Shown here piece by piece: positions 8,634 through 17,215 of a DNA stretch of 64,000 nt; within the stretch, counting starts at the first letter, position 1, and each line of letters opens with the position of its first letter. Where the stretch lies: assembly GCA_964551015.1 (NCBI GenBank), contig CAZKBP010000002.1, positions 124,001 through 188,000 of the forward strand, written 5' to 3'. Made by a program: the position numbers and the translations under genes. Source of the DNA: CAZKBP01 sp964551015 (lineage in GTDB: Bacteria; Bacteroidota; Bacteroidia; Cytophagales; Microscillaceae). The notes beneath the pieces are model-generated. The model saw only the letters and a program-made list of their open reading frames with translations. It was not told the origin of the DNA and searched no databases.

Positions 8634-9362
8634 TTACTTCTTAGGATCAGCCTTTTTACTTGACTTCTTGGCTTTCTTTTGGGGGGATTCGGCCTGAGTC
8701 TCGGTATTTTGTTCTTTGGCAGAAGCCTTGGTCTTTTTAGTTTCAGATTTTGGCTTGGGGCTAGATTTAGTCTTCTTTTTCTCAGACTTGCCTTCCTTGG
8801 GTTCTGTTGCTGTTTTGGCCTCTTTTACGGGTTTCTTTTCTTCTTTTTCTTCCTGTTTTTCCGCAGCAGTAGTTGCTTGGTTGTCAGAGCTTTTCAATGG
8901 TTCTGCTTGATCACTTGAAGCTTCTTTTTCTTCCTGTTTTTCCTCTTCCTCTTCTTCTTGTAAGAGTGTTTCTAGCGTCTCAGGAGTGAATTTTTGGATC
9001 GTATTATACCAGCTTACCAATTTTTTCATATCCGAGTGATAGACACGCTCCCGGTCATACTCAGGTACAATTTCTTCTAAAAAATCTCTCAATTCCTCTT
9101 CCGAAGATTTATTCGTGAAGGGTAAGCCATCCGGATATTGCTTGTAAATCCGATCTAAAACTTCTGTCAGGATAATAGAGCCCTCTTGATCTGTGGTGTA
9201 GATGGAGACCTCTTTGAGCACAGAAACACGCTGGGCACTGCTTACGGCCATTTTCTTTTTTTTCTCGTCAAGTGATTCCACGACCACCCCTGTTCGAGTG
9301 GGTTTCAGAATTTTGTATAAACCAGGTTTGCCGGCGATGGCAGCGATTTTCTTTAAGTCCAT
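8634..9362 (-). CDS. DUF5606 protein with Lys/Glu-rich low-complexity tail
   Basis: The N-terminal ~140 residues match the Bacteroidota DUF5606 family as I know it: MDLKKIAAIAGKPGLYK, then VVESLDEKK, and a helical region with VLDRIYKQYPDG. The function of the family is unknown. The rest (about 145-242) is a disordered tail made almost only of Lys, Glu, Ser, Ala, Pro and Thr, with repeated EKQEEK and PK-rich blocks. It is much longer than in typical members and looks nucleic-acid-binding or linker-like (inference). It starts 50 bases downstream of engB on the same strand, so the two may be co-transcribed. Confidence 0.82.
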   Translation of the reverse strand: MDLKKIAAIAGKPGLYKILKPTRTGVVVESLDEKKKKMAVSSAQRVSVLKEVSIYTTDQEGSIILTEVLDRIYKQYPDGLPFTNKSSEEELRDFLEEIVPEYDRERVYHSDMKKLVSWYNTIQKFTPETLETLLQEEEEEEKQEEKEASSDQAEPLKSSDNQATTAAEKQEEKEEKKPVKEAKTATEPKEGKSEKKKTKSSPKPKSETKKTKASAKEQNTETQAESPQKKAKKSSKKADPKK

Positions 9363-9412
9363 ATGGGGTGTAGATTCTGTGAGCGATTAATTTTTACTAG
9401 GTATCGTTTTTA

Positions 9413-10030
9413 TTAAGAAATATCTTCGGGAAGTTCAAAAGTAGCATTAACATCACTGATGAAATGCAAGATGTCAACACATCCTCTTCCGTCCACGGCA
9501 GAGCTGACAAAATAGCCGGGCAGTTCTTCCCATTCTTCTAAAAGTGTTTGTTGATAATTTTCTAAATTTTTCTGTAAGGCTTTGGGCTTCAGTTTGTCTG
9601 CCTTCGTAAATATCATCACGAAAGGAACGTGTGCCTCACCCAAGAAGCGTAGAAATTCCAAATCATTTTCTTGTGCTTTGATTCGGATATCTATCAATAC
9701 AAAAACGCCTTGCAGATTAGGTCGGTGGAGTATATATTGCTTGATCATTTTTCCCCAAGCTTCGCGCTGGGTTTTACTGACCTTGGCCCAGCCGTATCCT
9801 GGCAAATCCACCAAATACCAGCTACGATTAATGAAGAAGTGATTGATAGACTGAGTCTTACCCGGATTTTGGGAGGTATGTGCCAAGTTGTTCTGCCCAG
9901 TAAGACGATTGATGAGCGAGGATTTTCCCACGTTAGAACGACCAATAAAGGCATATTCTGGCTTATCGGGGCGTGGGCAATCTTCATAATTACCGTAGCT
10001 TCCTACGTATTCAGCGTATTTGATTTGCAT
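9413..10030 (-). CDS. engB: Ribosome biogenesis GTP-binding protein YihA/YsxC/EngB
   Basis: Small GTPase required for assembly of the large ribosomal subunit. G1 P-loop GRSNVGKSS is at residues 30-38, the G3 motif DLPGYGWA starts near residue 75, and the G4 motif TKADK is near residue 140. At 205 residues it has the normal EngB length and no extra domains. The start at 10030 places the conserved motifs at the expected distance from the N-terminus. A minus-strand TATTTTTG box (10106-10099) lies about 70 bases upstream and could be its promoter; no good -33 partner was seen. It is divergent from rsmI. Confidence 0.96.
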   Translation of the reverse strand: MQIKYAEYVGSYGNYEDCPRPDKPEYAFIGRSNVGKSSLINRLTGQNNLAHTSQNPGKTQSINHFFINRSWYLVDLPGYGWAKVSKTQREAWGKMIKQYILHRPNLQGVFVLIDIRIKAQENDLEFLRFLGEAHVPFVMIFTKADKLKPKALQKNLENYQQTLLEEWEELPGYFVSSAVDGRGCVDILHFISDVNATFELPEDIS

Positions 10031-10164
10031 GATGGCCTTCTACCTCCTTTCTCTCTTGCTAGAAAATATTGAGAGTTTGATTTTAAATTACTTGCTTGCA
10101 AAAATATTAAATTTAAACTTTTCGGAGCCCTTGTCTCCCGATTATTCTTGCGTAAATTGAATTT

Positions 10165-10848
10165 ATGTCTGAGCAAACACAGCTTTACCTCGTACCCACT
10201 CCCATTGGCAACTTAGAGGACATGACCCTACGTGCCATACGAGTCTTGAAGCAAGTAGACAAAATTTTAGCTGAAGATACTCGAAAAACAGGCATTCTCT
10301 TGAAGCATCTCGAGATCAGTAAGCCTTTACAAAGTTATCATATCTTTAATGAGCATCAGCAGGTTACTAAAATTGTGGAGCGACTCATAGCGGGCGAAAC
10401 CTTAGCACTGGTCTCGGATGCGGGCACGCCTGCTATTTCCGATCCTGGCTTTTTACTAGTCAGAGAGGCATTGCAAGCGGGTGTTTTGCTAGAATGCCTT
10501 CCCGGCCCCACGGCCTTTGTCCCTGCCTTGGTCAAGTCGGGTTTGCCTTGTGACAAATTTGTATTTGAAGGCTTTTTACCCCACAAAAAAGGGCGTAAAA
10601 CTCGCTTCGAGTTCCTGGCAACCGAGACACGCACCATGATTTTTTATGAATCTCCGCATCGCCTCCTCAAAACTCTAGAACAAATGAGTGTGTATTTTGG
10701 CTCAGACAGACCCGCTTCTGTCTCACGTGAGCTCACGAAAATGTACGAAGAAACCATCAACGGGACTTTGGCCGAGTGCGTGGCGCATTTTGCCGAGCAA
10801 AAAATCAAAGGGGAAATTGTATTGGTGGTGGCGGGGAAGAGAGATTAA
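10165..10848 (+). CDS. rsmI: 16S rRNA (cytidine1402-2'-O)-methyltransferase
   Basis: SAM-dependent enzyme that 2'-O-methylates C1402 in the decoding centre of 16S rRNA. It has the tetrapyrrole-methylase fold signatures: VPTPIGNLEDMTLRA at the N-terminus, LAEDTRKTG, VSDAGTPAISDPG in the middle, and PGPTA followed by FEGFLPHKKGR. Its 227 residues make the core domain, shorter than the ~286-residue E. coli protein because the C-terminal extension is absent, as in many Bacteroidota copies. It stands alone, divergent from engB and convergent with the dienoyl-CoA reductase gene. Confidence 0.95.
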   Translation: MSEQTQLYLVPTPIGNLEDMTLRAIRVLKQVDKILAEDTRKTGILLKHLEISKPLQSYHIFNEHQQVTKIVERLIAGETLALVSDAGTPAISDPGFLLVREALQAGVLLECLPGPTAFVPALVKSGLPCDKFVFEGFLPHKKGRKTRFEFLATETRTMIFYESPHRLLKTLEQMSVYFGSDRPASVSRELTKMYEETINGTLAECVAHFAEQKIKGEIVLVVAGKRD

Positions 10849-10948
10849 TTTGGAAGCGTCCAGCATTCATTGAGTGGTCTGCCAGCAAACTTGTCCACTT
10901 TTTTGTGCACACTTACAGGCTGAACACTGGCCACTTCCTGCTGTTTCC

Positions 10949-11857
10949 TTATTTTTCTTCTTTCTGCTTTTTGTTGGAAGAGCGAATCATTTGTTCGATC
11001 ATATCCCAGGCTTGTTCGGGCACGTAGCGCATCTTGTTGAATTCTCCTGCATTTTGCAGCCATTCTCCCCCGTCAATCGTCACGACATCTCCGTTGATAT
11101 AAGCCGAATAATCAGACACGAGATAAGCTGCTAAGTTAGCCAGTTCTTGGTGCTCGCCTACTCGCCCCAGAGGGATGACTTCTTCGGGTTTTAATTTTTC
11201 TACCAGATCTTTGGGCATGGCTTCTTCTGGGAAGAGCCGACTCCAAGCTCCCTCCGTGGGAAAGGGGCCGGGAGCAATGGCGTTAGAGCGAATACCATAT
11301 TTACCCCATTCGGCCGCTAAGGATCGAGTCAAGGCTAACACTCCGGCTTTGGCACAGGCCGAAGGAACCGTGTAGCCAGAGCCTGTCCAGGCATAGCTCA
11401 CCACGATGTTGAGAAAGGCTCCCTTTTGTTTTTTCTCGATCCAATCCTTACCAAAAGCCAGCGTGCAATTGTAGCTTCCTCTTAACACAATATCCACGAT
11501 CGTATCAAAGGCACGGCTGGATAGGCGCTCGGTCGGACTGATAAAATTCCCAGCGGCATTATTGACCAAAGCGTTTACGGCTCCAAATGTATCTAGTGCC
11601 ACTTCCTGTACGTGCATTACTTCTTCATAATTTCGAATATCGCAGGCCACGGGCAGTACTTTCCCACCGGTAGCTTCGCTTAGCTCGTTGGCAGTTTTTT
11701 CTAAAACTGGAAACTTACGGCTGGTAATCACTACGTTAGCACCTAGTTCTAAGAAATATTTAGACATGGATTTTCCCAGACCTGTACCTCCACCAGTAAC
11801 GACAATCGTCTGATCTTTGAGTGCTCCTTCTTTGAGCATGGGTTCTTTGTACATCAT
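10949..11857 (-). CDS. 2,4-dienoyl-CoA reductase-type SDR oxidoreductase
   Basis: Short-chain dehydrogenase/reductase with NADP-binding loop TGGGTGLG at residues 21-28 and NNAAGN at about 99-104. The usual YxxxK is missing. Instead Tyr155 lies 15 residues before Lys170 inside SYAWTGSGYTVPSACAKAG, which is the arrangement of mitochondrial DECR1 (from memory Tyr199/Lys214). The following AAEWGKYGIRSN and PGPFPTEGAWSRL stretches also match DECR1. The likely role is reduction of 2,4-dienoyl-CoA intermediates during beta-oxidation of polyunsaturated fatty acids. It stands alone here; an acyl-CoA ligase is at 30157-31824. Confidence 0.88.
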   Translation of the reverse strand: MMYKEPMLKEGALKDQTIVVTGGGTGLGKSMSKYFLELGANVVITSRKFPVLEKTANELSEATGGKVLPVACDIRNYEEVMHVQEVALDTFGAVNALVNNAAGNFISPTERLSSRAFDTIVDIVLRGSYNCTLAFGKDWIEKKQKGAFLNIVVSYAWTGSGYTVPSACAKAGVLALTRSLAAEWGKYGIRSNAIAPGPFPTEGAWSRLFPEEAMPKDLVEKLKPEEVIPLGRVGEHQELANLAAYLVSDYSAYINGDVVTIDGGEWLQNAGEFNKMRYVPEQAWDMIEQMIRSSNKKQKEEK

Positions 11858-12072
11858 AAGGACTTATTTTTTTGAGTTGAGAAGATTAGTGTGAATGATC
11901 CTTCTGGATTGACAAATTTTCCTAAAAAAGTAATAGTTTAAGTGTAAATTATGTAATATTGTTTGGAATCACCTCGTTATCAGGATAAAAGTTACCCAAT
12001 CCTTTTAATTTTTTTTATTTTTACGAAAAGCACCAGACCAAGCTAAAATTTTTATCTAAAAAGAAATCCAAG

Positions 12073-13071
12073 ATGAAAAACACATTTTTACTGCTGGTAA
12101 TCGGCTTCTTTCTATGGAGCCTCCACACAAGCTGTGTTTCTAGTAAGAAATACAATGCCCTAGAAGAAAAATACAACAAGGCAGATATTAATGCCAGAAG
12201 CAAAGAGAACCGCTTAGATTTACTCGAGAGCGAGAATAATCGCTTGAAGAATGAGCTGTTTTTGGTCAGACAAGAAAAAGCCAAATTAGAAGAGGAAGTT
12301 AGTCTGAGACGAAATATGAGCAGTCAAGAAGTAGCCGCTTTGCATGAAGAGAATCAGCGTTTGCAAAGAGATTATAACCTGCTACGCCAAAATAGTAGCC
12401 TGGAAGCCTCTGCACAGCGACAGCGTATCCAGAATCAGGAGCAACAGTTGGCTCAGGTCAACCCTAATCAAAATGGAGGCTATCCTTATAATGGTAATAA
12501 CTCTCCTAATCAAATTACGATCAATAACAACGGCTATCCGAATTATACGGCCGCCAATCCAAGCTCAGGCACGGCCGTGAATAAAAGTCAAGTAGGGGCC
12601 AATCTAGGCGTACAGGATGGAACAAATTACTCGGGAATTGACTATGCGAATCCAGCCGCCGAAGCACAATTATTTAATCTACAGAATCAATTAACCTCTG
12701 TCTTACAAGGGTTTAGCTCCGGCGAAGTGAGCTTGGTCAAGAAAGAAGGAAGGCTTTATGTACAAATTTCAGACGCGGTACTCTACACGGGTAGTCAGTA
12801 TGCACTTAGTCAGCGAGGACAAATGATTCTCAAAAACGTCACCTCTGTGATTGGCAGTTATAATAATCTATCGGTAGGCATTGAGAGCGAGCCCTCTCAA
12901 TCTGCCAAGAATCCTACTGGCTATCTCAAATCAAAATCCGTGGCTCAACTATTGAGCGCAGAGGGCATTGCTTATACTTTTCATAAGAAAAACTTCCTGC
13001 CCTTGGCTTTTGATACCAGTGGCACCAGAGCTAGAACTCCTCAAACTTCTATCATCTTATCACCTCGCTAG
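12073..13071 (+). CDS. Coiled-coil lipoprotein with degenerate OmpA-like C-terminus
   Basis: The signal peptide ends in a lipobox (LHTSC, Cys about residue 21), so this is a predicted lipoprotein. A charged coiled coil (about 30-130) is followed by an Asn/Gly/Tyr/Pro-rich linker (about 135-200). The final ~130 residues resemble the OmpA peptidoglycan-binding fold: a VQISDAVLYTGSQYALSQRG strand-helix start and a later LKSKSVAQLLSAEGI helix. The usual NxxL and R residues of OmpA are not obvious, so peptidoglycan binding is uncertain. Start ATG 12073 begins an ideal signal sequence. It ends just before a bidirectional terminator shared with the fasciclin gene. Confidence 0.75.
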   Translation: MKNTFLLLVIGFFLWSLHTSCVSSKKYNALEEKYNKADINARSKENRLDLLESENNRLKNELFLVRQEKAKLEEEVSLRRNMSSQEVAALHEENQRLQRDYNLLRQNSSLEASAQRQRIQNQEQQLAQVNPNQNGGYPYNGNNSPNQITINNNGYPNYTAANPSSGTAVNKSQVGANLGVQDGTNYSGIDYANPAAEAQLFNLQNQLTSVLQGFSSGEVSLVKKEGRLYVQISDAVLYTGSQYALSQRGQMILKNVTSVIGSYNNLSVGIESEPSQSAKNPTGYLKSKSVAQLLSAEGIAYTFHKKNFLPLAFDTSGTRARTPQTSIILSPR

Positions 13072-13100
13072 CGAAATATTTATATTTTAGTTCTAAAAAC

Positions 13101-13137
13101 AAAAAAAGAACCCAAGCCGAGGCTTGGGTTCTTTTTT
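13101..13137. terminator. Bidirectional rho-independent terminator
   Basis: Perfect GC-rich hairpin (CCCAAGCC / GGCTTGGG, tight loop) extended by A-run and T-run arms, so it works in both directions. It lies between the convergent lipoprotein gene (ends 13071) and the fasciclin gene (ends 13162). Confidence 0.9.
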
Positions 13138-13161
13138 GTCAAAAAATTCAATTTCTAGCTT

Positions 13162-13743
13162 TTATTCTGCTGGGGGAAGGATAACAGCATCAATGATGTG
13201 TACTACCCCATTGCTAGCAGCTACATCTGGCGTAGTAACCGTAGCAGCATCATTAATTTTTACACCATCTGTAGTGCTGATTGTGATTTCTGCACCTTGT
13301 AGCGTAGCAGCAGTTTGTCCGTCTTCTAGGTCAGTAGACATGACCTGAGCAGGTACTACGTGATACTGTAAAATGCTAGCTAATTCCTCCTTGTTTTCTG
13401 GCTTCAAAAGCTCTTGCAACTTTGGTCCCAAAGCTTCAAAGGCAGCGTTGGTAGGGGCAAAAACAGTGAAAGGCCCTTCTCCACCCAATGCTTCTACGAG
13501 CTCAGCTGCTTGTAGCGCTTGTACTAGTGTAGATAGGTTTTCGTTGCCTTGTGCCAACACTACGATGTTATCGCCAGCAGGTTCTTCGTCCATTGTTTCT
13601 TCTTCGGCAGGCATTTCTTCTTCTTCCGTGGTCGTTGTGTCCTCAGTTTCTTCCTCGGTTGCAGTGTCTCCACCACCACAGCTTACCATGATCGTCGTGA
13701 AAAATACGAGACTAAAAATCCAAGTTAATTTTGTGAACTTCAT
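13162..13743 (-). CDS. Fasciclin (FAS1) domain lipoprotein
   Basis: Predicted surface or periplasmic lipoprotein: hydrophobic leader ending in MVSC (lipobox Cys near residue 22), then an acidic Thr/Glu linker (about 28-57), then one FAS1 domain. The FAS1 H1 motif is seen as GPFTVFAPTNAAFEAL and the H2 region as YHVVPAQVMS; the domain ends with GVVHIIDAVILPP. FAS1 domains mediate adhesion to surfaces or other proteins; the partner is unknown. The gene is convergent with the coiled-coil lipoprotein gene and shares its terminator. Confidence 0.93.
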   Translation of the reverse strand: MKFTKLTWIFSLVFFTTIMVSCGGGDTATEEETEDTTTTEEEEMPAEEETMDEEPAGDNIVVLAQGNENLSTLVQALQAAELVEALGGEGPFTVFAPTNAAFEALGPKLQELLKPENKEELASILQYHVVPAQVMSTDLEDGQTAATLQGAEITISTTDGVKINDAATVTTPDVAASNGVVHIIDAVILPPAE

Positions 13744-13854
13744 GTTTTTTAAATGTTTTTGTTTACGATATTAAGCTAACAAGATGAAACCCCAAATGTT
13801 TTTGATCTTGTATTCGCTTAGTTAATAACTGTGAACAAATATGTGGCTTTTTTT

Positions 13855-13883
13855 TTGGAACACTCGAATTTATCTTATTTTTG
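13855..13883 (+). promoter_or_regulatory. Bacteroidota-type promoter of the tyrosine phosphatase gene
   Basis: TTG at 13855-13857, an 18-base spacer and TATTTTTG at 13876-13883 match the Bacteroidota housekeeping pattern TTG-N17-23-TAnnTTTG. Transcription should start near 13888, upstream of the hydrophobic segment discussed for the next gene. Confidence 0.6.
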
Positions 13884-13905
13884 ATTCAAACAAACTGCCA
13901 AAAAC

Positions 13906-15000
13906 ATTCTTACCTTCACTATCATACTAGGTCTGGCTGGTTCACTGGCTATTTATGGCCTTTACTTCAAATCTGTACCGATGAAAGAAGAGCAAAACCC
14001 AATCGCTTCCGAATCTTGGGTTACACGATTACTTTCAGGTGTTTACTTAATGGATCTCCCTGTGTCTTGGCTCAAACAAGACCTTCAAATGTATCAAAGC
14101 ACTTCTCCTGAAATGATTGACAAACAAGTCATATCTCCAGACCTCAGCCAAAATCCCATTCGCCTAGAAAAAGTAGATCCTAAACGGCGATACTATTTCG
14201 AGATCATCTCTGAAACGGGAGCGTCCACGATCGTCTCGGAAAGATTAATCAATCTAGAAGGCACTAGAAATTTCAGAGATTTAGGCGGTTATCGCACCAC
14301 AGAAGGACGGGTGGTTAAGTGGGGGCAGTTTTACCGGGCGGATAAAATTTCTCGCCTAAGTAGTAAGGATTTGATTTATCTAGAAAATTTGGGTATTCGT
14401 ACCGTTTGCGACTTCCGAGGGCCTGAGGAGGTAAAAGCACAACCCGACCGCCTTCCCAAAGGACACAGCCTCCGTACTCTGGCTATGCCCATTTATGATC
14501 CTTCACAATCGGCTCGAGATATTCTTACTAGCTTGCGCAAAGCACGCTCTCGCAAGTTTGATTCTGAGGCATATATGATGGAAGCTAATCGTAATTTCGC
14601 GATCAAGTTTAGGCATTTCTTCCAAGAACTTATCCATGATATTACTAATCCTGAAAATACCCCATTACTTTTTCATTGTACTGGGGGAAAAGATCGAACT
14701 GGATTTGCCGCGGCGATGATTCTTACGGTGCTCGGTGTGCCTCAGGAAACCATTATGAAAGACTATTTGGCCTCTAACCATTATCGTTTTAGAGAAAATC
14801 AACAGCATCTACGAATGGGTACTTTTTATGGGGTGAATACAAGTGTGCTAGCTCCTATTTTGGAGGTAAGAGCGCATTACATCGAGAGTGCTTATGAAGC
14901 CATTCATACTGAATATGGATCAATGGAACGCTATCTGGAGGAAGGGTTAGAAGTTGATTCAAATACACGACAATTCTTAAAAGACACTTACTTATATTGA
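13906..15000 (+). CDS. Tyrosine-protein phosphatase with N-terminal membrane anchor (start unresolved)
   Basis: Dual-specificity/Tyr phosphatase of the Y_phosphatase3 type. The catalytic loop HCTGGKDRTG has the CX5R motif (Cys233 and Arg239 counted from the ATG at 13981). Upstream it has the family's NFRDLGGYRT motif and FYRADKISRLSSKD. The first ATG is at 13981, but the same frame before it encodes a strongly hydrophobic stretch (about 13906-13968) preceded by lysines, which looks like a real signal anchor. That frame holds no ATG, GTG or TTG between the stop at 13882-13884 and 13981. So either a rare start such as ATT at 13906 is used, or a base is miscalled in the A-run at 13900-13904, or only the 339-residue form from 13981 is made. 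Substrate unknown. Confidence 0.8.
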   Translation: MLTFTIILGLAGSLAIYGLYFKSVPMKEEQNPIASESWVTRLLSGVYLMDLPVSWLKQDLQMYQSTSPEMIDKQVISPDLSQNPIRLEKVDPKRRYYFEIISETGASTIVSERLINLEGTRNFRDLGGYRTTEGRVVKWGQFYRADKISRLSSKDLIYLENLGIRTVCDFRGPEEVKAQPDRLPKGHSLRTLAMPIYDPSQSARDILTSLRKARSRKFDSEAYMMEANRNFAIKFRHFFQELIHDITNPENTPLLFHCTGGKDRTGFAAAMILTVLGVPQETIMKDYLASNHYRFRENQQHLRMGTFYGVNTSVLAPILEVRAHYIESAYEAIHTEYGSMERYLEEGLEVDSNTRQFLKDTYLY

Positions 15001-15090
15001 TTCTCCACCCGAGTTGGGCATCGAGAATCGGCTCGCCCTTATTTTATGAGTAAATAATGGCGAGCACATTTTGTTAGCTTATTCAGAAAA

Positions 15091-15336
15091 TCAGGCAAAT
15101 ATTTGTGCCGTTTCTTGAATGGGGAAATAATATTTGAAGTCGTAGTCATTCAGATTTTGAAAGTAGTGCATCACACGAATGAGACTGGATTTGTTATGCA
15201 CCTCTATCAAACAAATTTCTTCTCTTAGGGAAGAGTCATATTCTATCCGGTTACAATCAGCTCCCTTTTCCATTAAATCGTAGAGAACGCCCGAGGGAAT
15301 ACGCTCCTCGTAGGCAAAAAAGATTCTGGTGTACAT
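15091..15336 (-). CDS. Hypothetical protein, 81 aa
   Basis: I do not recognise this protein. It starts MYTRIFFAYEERIPSG and is a small soluble alpha/beta-looking protein, with two Cys and no signal peptide or membrane segment. It sits alone on the minus strand between the phosphatase and DUF3253 genes. The reading frame has normal amino-acid composition and an ATG start, so it is probably a real gene. Confidence 0.6.
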   Translation of the reverse strand: MYTRIFFAYEERIPSGVLYDLMEKGADCNRIEYDSSLREEICLIEVHNKSSLIRVMHYFQNLNDYDFKYYFPIQETAQIFA

Positions 15337-15537
15337 GATTCTGTCAAGATTGGATTATGAATTTTCTACGGGAAAAGCCCCTGATAAGTTCGGTGAATTT
15401 CCCAAAACGATTTTAAATTCTTATAGTTACACATTTTACCAGACAATATTTGGGGTTTTCTTACGCGCGTATTAAACCCCAACCTTATCGCTGACCAAAG
15501 TCCCCGAGCCTACTTTCATACTCAAAAGCCAATCAAT

Positions 15538-15813
15538 ATGTCCCAAGAACAAAATATCCGAGAAGCCATCCACGATTTATTGCAGCAAAGAGGAACCGGC
15601 AAAAGTATTTGCCCCTCCGAAGTAGCGCGGAGGCTATGGCCCGAGGATTGGAGGATTCATATGGAGCAGGTCAGAGCCCAAGCCAGACAAATGGCCTCGG
15701 AAAAAGAAATTATCATCACTCAGGGACAAACGATACTTGATCCTGAGGCCAACTTCAAAGGCCCTATTCGTCTGCGCTGGCCCGGCTCTTTTCAAGTTAA
15801 ATCTCAGAACTGA
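15538..15813 (+). CDS. DUF3253 small protein
   Basis: A 91-residue protein matching DUF3253 by its PSEVARRLWPEDWR motif, a central helix with VRAQARQMASE, and the C-terminal GPIRLRW. The fold expected for the family is a winged-helix-like domain; the function is unknown. The length is typical. It stands alone on the plus strand, about 200 bases from each neighbour. Confidence 0.88.
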   Translation: MSQEQNIREAIHDLLQQRGTGKSICPSEVARRLWPEDWRIHMEQVRAQARQMASEKEIIITQGQTILDPEANFKGPIRLRWPGSFQVKSQN

Positions 15814-15966
15814 GTTTAAGCCATTGGTTTTCAGTCGTCTAAAGCCTGTTATTCGCATCCAAAACAAATCATCTTGGCTGAGATTATACCGATCGTTCAA
15901 ATGGATGTTCTTCGCTTCACGTAGATAGCTAAGCTCCTAGTTTTATCAGAAAAACGAATCATGACT

Positions 15967-15995
15967 TTGTTTATACTAGCTTTTTACTAATTTTA
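15967..15995 (+). promoter_or_regulatory. Likely promoter of the saccharopine dehydrogenase-like gene
   Basis: TTG at 15967-15969, an 18-base spacer and TAATTTTA at 15988-15995 (one mismatch to TAnnTTTG), 26 bases before the ATG at 16022. Confidence 0.45.
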
Positions 15996-16021
15996 GCTTA
16001 CTAAAATTCAAATTCTCTAAA

Positions 16022-17074
16022 ATGGACAAATCCTTTCTGATCTATGGAGCCTATGGCTACACGGGTAGACTCATCACCGAGCTAGCCGCCCAGAAAAAGC
16101 TCACCCCTCTGCTCAGTGGCCGGAGTGAAGCTCCTCTTCAGGCATTAGCAAATAAGTTTGGTATGGATTACCAAGCAGTGGATTTGAGCGAATCCTCTAA
16201 GCTCTTGGCACTGCTAGATTCTGTAGATTTGGTTCTCAATATTGCTGGTCCCTATTCTGCTACCGCCGAGCGCATGGTCAAAGCCTGTCTGGAAACCAAA
16301 ACACACTATTTGGATATCACGGGCGAGTTAGAAGTTTTCGAGTGGATTGCCACTCAAGACGAAGCAGCTCAGCGGGCAGGCATTGTCTTATTACCCGGAA
16401 CTGGTTTTGATGTGGTTCCTTCGGATTGTTTGGCTGCTTATCTCAAAGATTTGATGCCTCAGGCTGTGTCTTTGGAATTAGCGATTCAAGCGATTGGAGA
16501 GTTATCGAGAGGTACGACGCTCACCATGTTAGAGAATATCCACAAGGGGGGCTATATCCGCAAAGACGGTAAGCTCAAGAATGTACCTGCTTCTTATCGC
16601 AGTCGTCGGATTGATTTTGGCCACGGGGTTTATCATTCAGTCAGTATCCCGTGGGGGGATGTGTCTACGGCTTATTACAGTACAGGCATTCCGAATATCA
16701 CGGTTTATATGGCTGCTGACGCGAAAATGCGCGGAGCGATGACCGTGGGCAAGTATTTTGGTTGGATGATGGGTTTATCGCCCATTCAGGAATTGCTCAA
16801 GGCGCAGGTCAAGCGCACCATGGATGGACCCAGTGAAAAACACCGAGAAAAATCCCGAAGTTATCTCTGGGGAGAAGCTCGGGATGCAGAGGGTAAGATT
16901 CAACAGGCGCGTTTGGAAACACCCGAAGGGTACAAACTAACCGCCGAAACAGCTCTTGAATCTGCCCTACGCGTACTAAACGGTCAAGTAGAAGCTGGCT
17001 TTCACACGCCTGCTACTGCTTTTGGGATGAATTATATTTTGGATTTTGCAGGCACACACCGCGAAAAACTTTAG
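16022..17074 (+). CDS. Saccharopine dehydrogenase NADP-binding family protein (enoyl-reductase-like)
   Basis: A 350-residue oxidoreductase with N-terminal Rossmann loop IYGAYGYTGRLI (GxxGxxG) and the superfamily's NIAGPYSATAERMVKACLETKTHYLDITGE region (shown in part: AGPYS, HYLDITGE). GTGFDVVPSD follows at about residue 130. These features place it with the membrane-independent saccharopine dehydrogenase/trans-acting enoyl reductase-like group; true lysine metabolism is unlikely. The substrate is unknown. A TetR regulator gene follows 141 bases downstream on the same strand and might control it, by position only. Confidence 0.87.
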   Translation: MDKSFLIYGAYGYTGRLITELAAQKKLTPLLSGRSEAPLQALANKFGMDYQAVDLSESSKLLALLDSVDLVLNIAGPYSATAERMVKACLETKTHYLDITGELEVFEWIATQDEAAQRAGIVLLPGTGFDVVPSDCLAAYLKDLMPQAVSLELAIQAIGELSRGTTLTMLENIHKGGYIRKDGKLKNVPASYRSRRIDFGHGVYHSVSIPWGDVSTAYYSTGIPNITVYMAADAKMRGAMTVGKYFGWMMGLSPIQELLKAQVKRTMDGPSEKHREKSRSYLWGEARDAEGKIQQARLETPEGYKLTAETALESALRVLNGQVEAGFHTPATAFGMNYILDFAGTHREKL

Positions 17075-17215
17075 AGATTTTTCGGAACAGATTCCTAGGC
17101 TGCACAGTTCATAGATTATCAGAAGTTTGTACTTTAGGTTTTAAAATACTTCTGTTTTTCAAAAAAAATTAGCTATTTGCAATATTATTTGCTCCAAATT
17201 TAAGTAAAACCACCG

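Noticed and set aside
8679..8918. Plus-strand Phe/Leu/Gly-rich frames opposite the DUF5606 tail
   Set aside because: They are the antisense reading of Lys/Glu/Ser-rich codons (TTC/TTT complements), not a membrane protein gene.
11300..11400. Loss of the YxxxK motif in the SDR as a sign of an inactive enzyme
   Set aside because: The Tyr 15 residues before the Lys matches the DECR1 arrangement, so the enzyme is expected to be active.
13881..14111. Plus-strand frame starting TTG at 13881
   Set aside because: It overlaps the phosphatase gene in another frame and has His/Tyr/Arg-rich nonsense-like composition; only its start is relevant as a possible frameshift origin for the phosphatase.
14999..15028. 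GATTCTC / GAGAATC stem as terminator of the phosphatase gene
   Set aside because: Only 7 bp with a long loop and no T-run; too weak to list as a terminator.
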